Shown: piece after piece, positions 45,103-53,166 of the stretch
Layout: every line of letters begins with the position of its first letter
Numbering within the stretch: position 1 is the first letter of the stretch
Origin: Chloroflexota bacterium
GTDB taxonomy: Bacteria; Chloroflexota; Anaerolineae; Anaerolineales; Anaerolineaceae
Length of the DNA: 64,000 nt
Direction: 5' to 3'
Assembly: GCA_004347695.1 (NCBI GenBank)
Contig: SLTK01000009.1
Location: forward strand, 382,328 to 446,327
Notes under the pieces: generated by a model
What the model was told of the DNA's origin: nothing
What the model saw: the letters and a program-made list of their open reading frames with translations, nothing else
Database searches by the model: none
Translations under genes and position numbers: made by a program

Positions 45103-45717
45103 CTAGGAATCTACCTGGAAAGCTTCAATTTGTCTAAGTAAAGCCAGGTCTTCCGGCTTATCGATGTCAAGACCCAGGGTTGTCAGATGGCATAATTCAA
45201 CCGGGATGCCCTTACTTTGGGCTTTCTTCAAATTCTTTTCATACGAACCGGAGCCAATGGTGCAATCGATGATGTCCGGTGGATTCATATAGATGGCGTT
45301 GGTGCCGTCGTTATGCCGGTCGGGGGCGATAACTATGGCTGGCGTACCTTTTACCAGCGACAGCATCTTTTCGATGTCCCGGCGGGAGACAAGTGGCAAG
45401 TCGGCGGACAGGATTAACAAGCTCTCGGCATTGTACATCTTCGCCACCACCACTGCCCTCTTCAATGCAATTTTCAGGTCAGGCTGCCCATCTTCCTGGA
45501 GGGTCCGCGCTCCGTGTTCTCGGGCCATCGCCAGGGCAGCCGAGTCGCTGCTGACAACCAGGATGTGATCAATGGCCGGGACTTCTTTCAAAGTCCTCAA
45601 GGTTTGACTCAACATGGTAAAGATCAGTAATGCTCTTTCATCTTCCGTTAATACGTCTGACAAACCAGATTTCGCTTTTCGCAGCGGTTTTACCGGTACA
45701 ATCGCCCAAAGGCTCAT
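45103..45717 (-). CDS. cofC: 2-phospho-L-lactate / phosphoenolpyruvate guanylyltransferase
   Basis: This 204-residue protein matches CofC/Fbi[21 protein letters not shown] at the N-terminus is the nucleotide-binding signature, and [17 protein letters not shown] the metal-site motif. It activates 2-phospholactate (archaea) or PEP (many bacteria) with GTP for coenzyme F420 synthesis. RHNDGTNAI is a family motif. It has its own promoter-like TATAAT upstream (45803-45808), so it may be transcribed separately from ssnA-cofE. Confidence 0.92.
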   Translation of the reverse strand: MSLWAIVPVKPLRKAKSGLSDVLTEDERALLIFTMLSQTLRTLKEVPAIDHILVVSSDSAALAMAREHGARTLQEDGQPDLKIALKRAVVVAKMYNAESLLILSADLPLVSRRDIEKMLSLVKGTPAIVIAPDRHNDGTNAIYMNPPDIIDCTIGSGSYEKNLKKAQSKGIPVELCHLTTLGLDIDKPEDLALLRQIEAFQVDS

Positions 45718-45802
45718 TACGGTGTATACCCTCCAGGTTCAAACAGGATCTTTATTTGTAAACAATAAACAGGTGAGTTCAGTCGGCAGATTTTTCCCTT
45801 TA

Positions 45803-45808
45803 ATTATA
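45803..45808 (-). promoter_or_regulatory. -10 TATAAT upstream of cofC
   Basis: TATAAT on the minus strand lies in the only sizeable gap (122 bases) inside the hydroxylase/F420 block. No clear -35 is visible. Confidence 0.45.
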
Positions 45809-45839
45809 CCGTAAGGTTCGATTCGACCGGGAATGGGGG

Positions 45840-46388
45840 TCATCCCCCGCTGCCAATCAGTGGAAAATGATACAGGCCTCCATGCTCATTGCCGTGAAAA
45901 TACCCGAGATAAATGTGATCCAGTTTGATTTCGATCCGCAGTGCCACGGTACTGAGGTTGGCAACCAAACAGGCGATTGCTTCCTTCATCTCCGCTTTGC
46001 CGTACAGTATAGAGATATGCGGCACCCATTCTTCCGGGGAAAAATAGCGATTCACAGACCTGGCCAGAGGGGATAACGCCTCCCAAAGGGTTGCGTTCAG
46101 GGCAGATAACGCTGGCGTACGGGTTACCGACAGATAAACGACTGGCTCAGCGCCAGTGAAGATGCCTACCCCGTCGATGCGAGTGGAAACAGGGCCAAAT
46201 GTCCTGGAGATTGCGCGCATTCGCGGCTCCACCTCATCCAGATAATAGGATTCGGCTCCCTGCCACGAGAGGTGCAATGGCCACTGGAGCGGTGCAGGGT
46301 CAGGTCCGCAACCGGCCAGGGCAGCACTCCGAATTTGCTCCACTTCACGCGCTGATTCACTCGCCAGTTCAGTAATGATCGCATGCAT
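45840..46388 (-). CDS. 2H phosphoesterase / LigT-like protein
   Basis: This 182-residue protein has two short H-x-T/S motifs, PLHLSW near residue 38 and VPHISILYG near residue 143, as in the LigT/CPD (2H phosphoesterase) superfamily. Members cleave 2',3'-cyclic phosphates or related phosphodiesters. It sits between cofE (11 bases) and cofC, so a link to F420 metabolism is possible but unproven. Confidence 0.72.
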   Translation of the reverse strand: MHAIITELASESAREVEQIRSAALAGCGPDPAPLQWPLHLSWQGAESYYLDEVEPRMRAISRTFGPVSTRIDGVGIFTGAEPVVYLSVTRTPALSALNATLWEALSPLARSVNRYFSPEEWVPHISILYGKAEMKEAIACLVANLSTVALRIEIKLDHIYLGYFHGNEHGGLYHFPLIGSGG

Positions 46389-46399
46389 CGCAGATGCCC

Positions 46400-47170
46400 T
46401 CAGCGGAACATGTCCAGTTCTATCGGCCGGTGAAGTTCATCAAATTTTCCCTCGCGCAAAGGGAATGGAAAGCCGCGGACATGCACCGCCGGCACGCGCT
46501 CATCCGCCTGTCCCATAACAAGAGACGCCGAACCAGCCAACTCGTCAGCTACCGCAACCTGGGTTACACGCAGGGTGTATCCGAACATGTCCTGATGACC
46601 ACGCAAATCAACCAATCCTGGTATTCCGGAGAAACCGATTGAGATGCCAACTGTGCCAATCCGCCAGGCGCGCCCATGCGAGTCGATAATCATGACCCCG
46701 ATCTTCGCACCCGTCTGCGATTCAATCGAACTACGAATCCGGGCAGCCGATTCGTCAGCGTTTTCCGGCAGCAGCAAGACCCAATCATCCGGATTGCCGT
46801 AGCGTCCCTCGACGTTGGAATGGTCGATGCCCGCATTGGCACATACAAACCCGGCCTTGTGCTCGACGATTATGGTACCCGGGCGGACGCGCAGCACGCT
46901 GCGGCTCTCCTGTAACATCAACTCTACCAGTCGGGGGTCTTTTTCGGCTGCTGCGCCCAGTTCGATTGCCCGCGGCGATGGTTTAACCTCATTCAGATTG
47001 ACCAGGCGGTTTTCGGATTTGGACACGATCTTTTGCGCCAGCACCAGGATATCGCCATCCAACAGCTTCAGCCCGACTGCTGCCATTTTCTCGAGCAGGA
47101 TGGCCGGCAGATCGTCACCTGGTTGGATGAGCGGGATTTCGGGAATTGGAGTAAAAATCAAGGGCGGCAT
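46400..47170 (-). CDS. cofE: Coenzyme F420-0:L-glutamate ligase
   Basis: This 256-residue protein matches CofE (the N-terminal part of FbiB). PEIPLIQPGDDLPAIL starts the fold, LDGDILVLAQKIVSKSENRLV is the key family block, and CANAGIDHSNV holds probable metal/GTP ligands. MIIDSHGRAWRIGTVGISIG follows, and DLRGHQDMFGYTLRVTQVAVADELA is the other conserved stretch. It adds gamma-linked glutamates to F420-0. It lies 16 bases after the F420 oxidoreductase. Confidence 0.95.
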   Translation of the reverse strand: MPPLIFTPIPEIPLIQPGDDLPAILLEKMAAVGLKLLDGDILVLAQKIVSKSENRLVNLNEVKPSPRAIELGAAAEKDPRLVELMLQESRSVLRVRPGTIIVEHKAGFVCANAGIDHSNVEGRYGNPDDWVLLLPENADESAARIRSSIESQTGAKIGVMIIDSHGRAWRIGTVGISIGFSGIPGLVDLRGHQDMFGYTLRVTQVAVADELAGSASLVMGQADERVPAVHVRGFPFPLREGKFDELHRPIELDMFR

Positions 47171-47186
47171 AAACTATGTAAGCAGA

Positions 47187-47864
47187 CTATTGACGCGGCA
47201 AACCGGTGATGCGGATGCCGGCGTCCTGGACGCCGAATTGTTTATTTAAACCGATCAGGACCGAAGTCAACCCTTCCACTACGACAGAATTTTCAATCAC
47301 GCCGCCGCTCCAGCCGACCAGACCAACGTCTTTAACCAGGCCAATGACTTTCTCTCGCGCCTCTTTAGGGCCGCAAACCAAAACATCACAGGCCACTTCA
47401 TCGTCATGGATCAAGTGTTCATAGGAAATATTTTGGAACGCGGATACAACTTGCACATTCTCACCTAATATCGCCTGCGCTTGTTGCGCTGCACTGCCTT
47501 CCGGCGGCATCTGCACCCTGGCCACTTTGGGGGGAACCAGTGGTACGGTAACATCGATAAAGATTTTACCCTGTACACAGGGTTTTAAGAGCTCACACAT
47601 AGCCACATGCACGCCAAAGGGAACCGTCAAAACGACGATATCAGCGCGGATCGCGGCCTTTTCATTTTCCAGGCCAACCACTGCATTCTGATTGCCAAGC
47701 ATTAAGTTCACATCATCCGCCGCAGCCTGAGCCTTTTCCGCCTGGCGCGAACCGATGATGATCGTATGTCCGGCTTTTGCCCAACGGTATGCCAGCCCTT
47801 TACCTTCTTTTCCGGTACCACCAATAATTCCAATCGTATATTTTTCTGCAGCAGTGTCAGTCAT
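47187..47864 (-). CDS. npdG: F420H2:NADP oxidoreductase
   Basis: The protein has 225 residues from ATG 47864, which follows GGGAGAAC; the 19-residue extension to 47921 would overlap ssnA. The Rossmann motif IGIIGGTGKEGKG spans 11-23, and IIIGSRQAEKA gives the NADP-phosphate pocket. LTVPFGVHVAM and SAFQNISYEHLI follow; the latter is an F420-pocket-like block. It swaps hydride between NADPH and F420, so it would supply F420H2 to the LLM enzyme. It lies 20 bases after ssnA. Confidence 0.92.
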   Translation of the reverse strand: MTDTAAEKYTIGIIGGTGKEGKGLAYRWAKAGHTIIIGSRQAEKAQAAADDVNLMLGNQNAVVGLENEKAAIRADIVVLTVPFGVHVAMCELLKPCVQGKIFIDVTVPLVPPKVARVQMPPEGSAAQQAQAILGENVQVVSAFQNISYEHLIHDDEVACDVLVCGPKEAREKVIGLVKDVGLVGWSGGVIENSVVVEGLTSVLIGLNKQFGVQDAGIRITGLPRQ

Positions 47865-47884
47865 AATGGGTTCTCCCTGGGGGG

Positions 47885-49234
47885 TTAGTGATCTTGAGCG
47901 ATCGCGTTGTAACGTTTCCACGTTTCTTCAGAAAGCCGGCGCGCCTCGTGAGTTATTTTTTCTTCATCCAAGGTGAGTAACTGCCGGTCGCGCATGAGTA
48001 CTTTCCCGCCAACCATGGTGGTAGTCACCATGCTCTCATGGAAGCCAAAAATAATATGCCACGGCAAGTTGCCGGTGGTCAGTTCCGTGAAGGGATGGTA
48101 GTCGACAAAAATCAGGTCGGCTTCCGCTCCTGGCGCCAGAATACCGATCGGCCCGACGCCAAATTGCTGCTCTGCCAACAATGCGTTATTGTAAACCGCC
48201 ATCTGCACCACATCGGTTCCGGACATGCGACGCGGGTCGTGGTTCCAAAGTTTATGTGCCAGGTAAGCGGTCTTCCATTCCTCCCACATTTGATTGGAAA
48301 AACCGTCGTTCCCCAGACAGACTTTGATGCCCGCTCGCATCATGGCTTCCGGCTGAGACATGCCAACCGCGTTATTCATATTCGACCGCGGCTGATGAGT
48401 CACCCAGGTCTGGCTGGCTGCCAGCAATTCGATTTCACGGACATCGACGTGCACGGCGTGCACCGCTATCGAGCGCGGACCAAATATGCCGTGCCGTTCC
48501 AGGCGGTCCACTACCCGTTCACCACACTTCTGCAGACTGTCGTATTCATCCACCGGATGTTCGGCAACGTGAACGTGGAAACCGACATCATCCGGACAGG
48601 CATCTCGACAGGCTTCAAGGGTCTTTTCCGACAGGGTCAGGCTGGCATGCAGGCCGAAAGTAGCTGCCAGCTTGCCATTTCTTTCCGCCTTTACGGCGTT
48701 GATAAAGCGAACATTCTCGGCAATGCCGTCTTTTGTCCCCTGATCCCCCTCACGGTCGGTGACTTCATAACACAGCGAAGCGCGCACCCCGGCTTCCTGG
48801 ACTGCCAGCGCTACTTCCGTCAGTGAACCGCTGATTGCATGAGGTGAAGCATGGTGGTCTATTAGCGTGGTTGTTCCGTGTTTAACCGCATCAATCAGAC
48901 ATACCAGCGCTGAATAGCGAACGTCATCCAATGTGAGAGCCTTATCCAATGACCACCACAGCTTACCCAGAATTTCAGGAAAATCCTTGGGTGCCGGGCC
49001 AGGGATTCCCATACCCCGCGAAAATGCTCCGTAGAAGTGCGTGTGCGCGCAGATATTTCCAGGCATAATATATTGGCTATGCGCATCAAGGCGTTCTTCC
49101 TGCGGGTATTTTTCGAGGATTTCCGATTGCCGGGCAATTTCAGCAATCTTATTTCCCACAATTCGCAGCGCGTGCCCCTCAAGAATGCGGCCCGGTTGTT
49201 CCCAGGTAATAATCTTTCCGTTGGTAAGGATCAT
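47885..49234 (-). CDS. ssnA: SsnA-type aminohydrolase
   Basis: This 449-residue amidohydrolase has metal ligands in AHTHFYGAFSRGM, FHVHVAEHP (Fe/Zn site) and LGNDGFSN, with VHAVHVD between. ILTNGKIITWEQPGRILEGHALRI at the start is typical of SsnA, a deaminase/chlorohydrolase-like protein (relatives include guanine deaminase) found with selenium-dependent hydroxylases in enterobacteria and clostridia. The gene heads the minus-strand block. Its message has a roughly 240-base leader with a strong hairpin. The substrate is probably a heterocycle with an exocyclic amine (inference). Confidence 0.85.
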   Translation of the reverse strand: MILTNGKIITWEQPGRILEGHALRIVGNKIAEIARQSEILEKYPQEERLDAHSQYIMPGNICAHTHFYGAFSRGMGIPGPAPKDFPEILGKLWWSLDKALTLDDVRYSALVCLIDAVKHGTTTLIDHHASPHAISGSLTEVALAVQEAGVRASLCYEVTDREGDQGTKDGIAENVRFINAVKAERNGKLAATFGLHASLTLSEKTLEACRDACPDDVGFHVHVAEHPVDEYDSLQKCGERVVDRLERHGIFGPRSIAVHAVHVDVREIELLAASQTWVTHQPRSNMNNAVGMSQPEAMMRAGIKVCLGNDGFSNQMWEEWKTAYLAHKLWNHDPRRMSGTDVVQMAVYNNALLAEQQFGVGPIGILAPGAEADLIFVDYHPFTELTTGNLPWHIIFGFHESMVTTTMVGGKVLMRDRQLLTLDEEKITHEARRLSEETWKRYNAIAQDH

Positions 49235-49276
49235 GGCTGCCCTCCAGAAATGATGTCCAGTAATTTAACGACGCAA

Positions 49277-49300
49277 AACCGAAAGGTAAACCTTTCGGTT
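49277..49300 (-). promoter_or_regulatory. Hairpin in the ssnA leader
   Basis: AACCGAAAGG and CCTTTCGGTT form a perfect 10-bp stem. On the minus strand it is followed by TTTTGCG, so it could be an attenuator or weak terminator about 40 bases before the ssnA start. Confidence 0.5.
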
Positions 49301-49477
49301 AAACGACCTGCAATTCGCGCCAGGCGAACCAGGATAGGCCAAAACAGAGAAGAACGTGGGGAATTTGATTGCCATAGGATCGGTGGAGAAGGAAGGCGGC
49401 GCTTTTCGACGGGCACTTCTCATCCGGCCCGACGCCAGCCAAGCAATCGCTTGAACTGACCACCGAACCCTGCCACT

Positions 49478-49504
49478 ATTTTAGCATAAAGCGATTGTTG
49501 TCAC
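49478..49504 (-). promoter_or_regulatory. Probable promoter of the hydroxylase/F420 block
   Basis: On the minus strand TGC-TAAAAT (extended -10, 49478-49486) has GTGACA 15 bases upstream (49499-49504). It points to ssnA. Confidence 0.45.
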
Positions 49505-49546
49505 CACAATTAAAACCGTCAACTGGAAATCTATTCCGAATGCGCA

Positions 49547-49552
49547 TATAAT
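49547..49552 (+). promoter_or_regulatory. -10 TATAAT for the M20 dipeptidase gene
   Basis: TATAAT lies 31 bases before the ATG at 49584. An in-frame ATG at 49554 lies too close to this -10 to be in the message. Confidence 0.55.
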
Positions 49553-49583
49553 CATGCCAAATACAGCATTCTGGAGACAACCC

Positions 49584-50960
49584 ATGGATCCGCGTAGCAA
49601 AGCGCTCGAATATGCCGTTTCGCATCAAGCTGAATTCCTCGAACAACTCAAAGATTTGATCCGCATCCCGTCGATTTCGACGGCACCCGAAAATAACATC
49701 GATGTGCAAAAAACTGCGGAGTGGCTGGCACACAAGCTGACCCGGATTGGTATGAAGAATGTGCAAATCCTGCCAACCGGCGGGCACCCGGTGGTCTATG
49801 GTGAATGTATTTGCGCCCGGGATAACGCCCCGACTGTCTTGATTTACGGACATTACGATGTGCAGCCGGCTGATCCGCTGGAGTTATGGACAGCCGAACC
49901 TTTTAATCCCGAACAGCGCGGTGAAAACCTGTACGCCCGCGGTGCATCTGACATGAAGGGCCAGGTGATGGCCAGCATCGATGCCGTCGAAGCCATTATG
50001 ATGTCTGGAGAGCCGCCCGTCAACATCAAATTCATCCTGGAAGGCGAAGAAGAAATTGGCTCGCCTAACCTGGTCCCATTTATTAAGGCGCACCGAGAAC
50101 TGCTCGCCTGCGATGTGGCGCTCAACCCGGACTGCGGCATGATCGGCGCGGATGCCCCCACCATTACTTACGCGCTGCGCGGTTTGGCTTATTTCGAGCT
50201 GCGTCTTTACGGCCCGGAGCACGACCTGCATTCAGGGCTTTACGGCGGGGCAGTCCATAATCCAGCGATTGTGCTGGCTGAATTGATCGCCGGTATGCAT
50301 GATGCAGATGGTCGCATTACCTTACCCGGATTCTACGACCGCGTGCGGTCTCTGGACGCCGAAGAGCGCGCTCAGCTCGCCCGATTACCTTTATCTGAAG
50401 CTCACTTCCTTGCCATGACCGGCGTTTCAGCGCTTTTTGGCGAAAAAGGGTTCACCCCGGTCGAGCAGGTTGGCGCCCGTCCCACGCTGGATGTAAACGG
50501 CCTGTATTCCGGCTTCATCGGTACCGGATCAAAAACAGTTCTGCCTGCGTATGCAATGGCGAAGATCTCCATGCGCCTGGTCCCCGACCAGGACCCAGCC
50601 GAAGTTCAGGAGCAATTGATTGCCTACCTGAACGCCAAAGCTCCAAAAACAGTACGCTGGGAATTGATCAACCATTCCTCCAGTAAAGCCTCCATCTCTG
50701 ATATCCATCACCCGGCCGTCAAGTCACTGGTTGATGGTCTGGCAGCAGCCTGGAACACCGCCCCGCTTTACAAGCGTGAGGGTGGCAGCGTGCCGATTGT
50801 TGGTGATATGCAGCGAATTCTAGGCGTGGAATCCGTGCTAACCGGTTTCGGATTGTCAGATGACAATATTCACGCTCCCAATGAAAAACTGCACCTGCCG
50901 ACCTGGTATAAAGGCATCCAATCATTGATTCATTTTTTCTACAACTACGGGCAAGCTTAA
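49584..50960 (+). CDS. M20 family dipeptidase
   Basis: The protein has 458 residues from ATG 49584, which follows GGAGACAAC. Zinc-binding blocks include VLIYGHYDVQPADPLELW, YARGASDMKGQ and LEGEEEIGSPNL, all in the order of carnosinase-like M20 peptidases. LHSGLYGGAVHNPA is the dimerisation-domain motif, and KREGGSVPIVGDM and ALSDDNIHAPNE-like GLSDDNIHAPNE lie near the C-terminus. It hydrolyses dipeptides or N-acyl amino acids. It is divergent from the ssnA block, so a shared pathway is possible but not shown. Confidence 0.92.
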   Translation: MDPRSKALEYAVSHQAEFLEQLKDLIRIPSISTAPENNIDVQKTAEWLAHKLTRIGMKNVQILPTGGHPVVYGECICARDNAPTVLIYGHYDVQPADPLELWTAEPFNPEQRGENLYARGASDMKGQVMASIDAVEAIMMSGEPPVNIKFILEGEEEIGSPNLVPFIKAHRELLACDVALNPDCGMIGADAPTITYALRGLAYFELRLYGPEHDLHSGLYGGAVHNPAIVLAELIAGMHDADGRITLPGFYDRVRSLDAEERAQLARLPLSEAHFLAMTGVSALFGEKGFTPVEQVGARPTLDVNGLYSGFIGTGSKTVLPAYAMAKISMRLVPDQDPAEVQEQLIAYLNAKAPKTVRWELINHSSSKASISDIHHPAVKSLVDGLAAAWNTAPLYKREGGSVPIVGDMQRILGVESVLTGFGLSDDNIHAPNEKLHLPTWYKGIQSLIHFFYNYGQA

Positions 50961-50983
50961 CGGTGGAAAGATCAGGAAGGTAA

Positions 50984-51931
50984 ATGAGTACTGATAAACT
51001 AAAAATGCCGTCCTACGGCGGCCAGGCTTTGATCGAAGGCGTGCTGATGCGCGGAAAGTTCGGCGTGGCCGCAGCATTCCGCACCCCGGACGGCGCGATT
51101 GTCATTGACAAAGAACCGCTGACCGGCATCTACAATAGCAAACTCACCCGCATCCCATTCTTGCGCGGATTGGTGCTGCTATGGGATTCGCTTGGTCTGG
51201 GCACCCGTTTCCTGACCCGGTCAGCCAACTTGCAGGGCGGCGAAGACGAAAAAATCGAAGGGCCAATGCTGTATCTAACGCTGGCGGGTTCCTTGTTGAT
51301 CGCGGTACTGCTATTTTTTGTCGGTCCGGCTGCATTGGGGAAACTCATTCAGAACTGGACCGGTATTTCCACTTTTGCCATGAACGTGCTCGAAGGCCTG
51401 ATCCGATTGGCGGGAATTGTGCTCTACATCTGGGCGATCGGCAAGATGAAAGACATCGACCGGGTGTTTGCCTATCACGGCGCCGAACATAAGACAATCA
51501 ATGCCTTCGAGGCGGGCGCAGAACTGACGCCGGTCGAAGTCAAGCGATTTCCACTGGAACATCCCCGCTGCGGCACGTCGTTCCTGTTATCACTGGTCGT
51601 CATTTCCATCGTGGTCTTCGCCATCATCGGCTCGCTGCCCACCGTTTGGCTGCTTCTAAGCCGGATTGTCTTGATCCCAGCTCTGGCAATGCTGGCTTAT
51701 GAATACATCCGTTTTACCGCCAATCACATGGATAACTGGCTCATCCGGTGGATGATTAAACCCAACCTGGCGCTGCAGCGACTCACCACCCGTGAACCGT
51801 CACTTGACATCCTGGAGGTTAGCATCGCTTCTTTTAATGCGATGATGGCGCAGGAAGTTGAGCTTTCTGGCGCCTCACAGAAAATCACCAGCCTGGTTGA
51901 ACCGCAGCCTGTCGCGGCAATCGAACAATAA
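50984..51931 (+). CDS. DUF1385 membrane protein (YqhQ-like)
   Basis: This 315-residue protein begins YGGQALIEGVLMRGKFGVA, the DUF1385 signature, and has KEPLTGIYNSKLTRIPFLRG as the second block. About four membrane spans follow (LYLTLAGSLLIAVLLFFVGPAALG, LLSLVVISIVVFAIIG). YHGAEHKTINAFEAG and HPRCGTSFLL contain conserved His and Cys that look like a metal site. The function is unknown; B. subtilis YqhQ sits in a similar neighbourhood. A strong terminator follows. Confidence 0.9.
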   Translation: MSTDKLKMPSYGGQALIEGVLMRGKFGVAAAFRTPDGAIVIDKEPLTGIYNSKLTRIPFLRGLVLLWDSLGLGTRFLTRSANLQGGEDEKIEGPMLYLTLAGSLLIAVLLFFVGPAALGKLIQNWTGISTFAMNVLEGLIRLAGIVLYIWAIGKMKDIDRVFAYHGAEHKTINAFEAGAELTPVEVKRFPLEHPRCGTSFLLSLVVISIVVFAIIGSLPTVWLLLSRIVLIPALAMLAYEYIRFTANHMDNWLIRWMIKPNLALQRLTTREPSLDILEVSIASFNAMMAQEVELSGASQKITSLVEPQPVAAIEQ

Positions 51932-51955
51932 ACAGGGCCCATTGCATGCCACGAT

Positions 51956-51986
51956 CACCCCTGCCAACCAGCAGGGGTGGATTTTT
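51956..51986 (+). terminator. Intrinsic terminator
   Basis: CACCCCTGC and GCAGGGGTG form a perfect 9-bp stem around CAACCA, followed by GATTTTTAA. It ends the DUF1385 gene. Confidence 0.92.
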
Positions 51987-52053
51987 AACTGTGGACGTTG
52001 TTAAGTAAACCGTCAAAAGTTATTTTACAAACTCCACCGTGTCATGCTGCCCG

Positions 52054-52093
52054 CACTCACAGAGCACCCCTTGGGTGGGGCACTCTGCGAGTG
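52054..52093. repeat. Long imperfect inverted repeat
   Basis: CACTCACAGAGCACCCC is matched by GGGGCACTCTGCGAGTG with three mismatches in 17 positions. Confidence 0.55.
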
Positions 52094-52143
52094 AGCGAAG
52101 CGAAGCATCGCGTTATAAATCAAGCGTATTTCCGGCTTACAAC

Positions 52144-52181
52144 GAGACTCTTCGGTCACTTCGCTCCCTCAGAGTGACATC
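52144..52181. repeat. Dispersed repeat, GTCACTCTGAG family
   Basis: GAGACTCTTCGGTCACTTCG followed by CTCCCTCAGAGTGACATC is a relative of the element at 15889-15919. Confidence 0.5.
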
Positions 52182-52236
52182 AAATTTCTAGTTACTTTCG
52201 ACGAAGCACTTATATACAAAGAAATTAATAGGGCGT

Positions 52237-52350
52237 CTTTGTGAAGGAACACTGAATGGTCTCCCCAGCGTGACTAAAACAATCTGCTCCTATCGGTAAG
52301 CATTTCTGTCTGGCAAACCCAGCTAAGATTGCTTCGCTTTGCTCGCAATG
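52237..52350. repeat. Tandem repeat unit 1
   Basis: It starts TCTTTGTGAAGGAACACTG and ends TTCGCTTTGCTCGCAATG. The second unit begins 128 bases later. Confidence 0.75.
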
Positions 52351-52364
52351 ACCTCACCTTTTTG

Positions 52365-52470
52365 TCTTTGCGAAGGAACACTGGTCGGTCCCCCCGTGCG
52401 ACTAAGCAATCTGCGCCTATCCGTAAGCATTTCTACTTGGCAACTTAGCGAAATTTGCTTCGCTTTGCTC
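52365..52470. repeat. Tandem repeat unit 2
   Basis: It starts TCTTTGCGAAGGAACACTG and ends TTTGCTTCGCTTTGCTC, matching unit 1 with scattered differences (TATCCGTAAGCATTTCT against TATCGGTAAGCATTTCT). Confidence 0.75.
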
Positions 52471-52573
52471 ACATTTTCGGTGGAAACAAACTTCTCATAT
52501 CCGGTAACATCTTCCGCTTGACACGCTTCCCCGGCCGGATATACACTTAAAGGTAGCGGAGTTTCACCTGGCT

Positions 52574-53143
52574 ATGCGAAATACATTAACCTACATCGGC
52601 TTCGGAATTCTTATGGGGCTGTTGTCAGCAGCCTTGATTTTTATCGCTGCAGCGCCTCCCCGTTCAGGCCCAATCACATTGCTTCCGAGTCCAGCTCCGG
52701 CAAACCTCGCCGTTTTCGTCTCTGGAGCAGTGCAGAATCCCGGGGTCTTCGAACTCCCATCCGGCAGCCGGGTCGATTCTGCCATCAAAGCTGCTGGTGG
52801 CTGGGCTGCCAATGCCGATTATGAAGCCATCAATCTGGCAGCGTTGCTTTCAGATGGTCAGAAAGTATATGTAAAAGCCATTGGCGAGAAAACGCTTGTT
52901 CAAGCGGACAGCGAACAGGCAGCAACGATAGAATTACCCGGCTTGATTGATATCAATACTGCTACCGCCGAACAGCTTGACCAATTACCCGGGATTGGCC
53001 CGGCAAAATCAGCCGAAATTATTGCATACCGGCAAAAGAACGGCGCATTTGATAAAATAGAAGATATTCAAAATGTGTCTGGTATTGGACCGGCCATTTT
53101 TGAAAATATTCAAGATTTGATCACAGTAACTGGCGCTCCTTAA
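52574..53143 (+). CDS. comEA: ComEA-like helix-hairpin-helix DNA-binding protein
   Basis: The protein has 189 residues. One N-terminal membrane span (GILMGLLSAALIFIAAA) anchors it, then a SLBB domain (about 45-115: LAVFVSGAVQNPGVFELPSG) and a C-terminal double helix-hairpin-helix (about 128-186: DINTATAEQLDQLPGIGPAKS and IEDIQNVSGIGPAIFE). ComEA binds incoming DNA in competence. No comEC is next to it here. The prepilin peptidase at 23.7 kb could belong to the same uptake process (inference). Confidence 0.9.
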   Translation: MRNTLTYIGFGILMGLLSAALIFIAAAPPRSGPITLLPSPAPANLAVFVSGAVQNPGVFELPSGSRVDSAIKAAGGWAANADYEAINLAALLSDGQKVYVKAIGEKTLVQADSEQAATIELPGLIDINTATAEQLDQLPGIGPAKSAEIIAYRQKNGAFDKIEDIQNVSGIGPAIFENIQDLITVTGAP

Positions 53144-53166
53144 AGACAGCCAGAATAGGTGCCTAA

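Larger units (their letters stand above)
49235..49583. other. Divergent promoter region between ssnA and the M20 dipeptidase
   Basis: No gene is visible. It holds the ssnA leader hairpin (49277-49300), an ssnA-directed promoter (49478-49504, minus strand) and the dipeptidase promoter (49547-49552). Confidence 0.55.
51987..52573. other. Repeat-rich non-coding region
   Basis: No gene is visible. From left to right it holds a long imperfect hairpin (52054-52093), a dispersed repeat (52144-52181), and a tandem duplication of about 108 bp (52237-52470). The comEA-like gene start lies just beyond, with GGAG about 12 bases upstream. Confidence 0.6.

Noticed and set aside
48038..48826. A 262-residue open frame on the plus strand inside ssnA
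   Set aside because: ssnA on the other strand has clear family motifs across this range; the plus frame has none.
52237..52470. CRISPR array
   Set aside because: The two 108-bp copies are long, differ internally and have no short spacers; nothing resembling cas genes is in the window.
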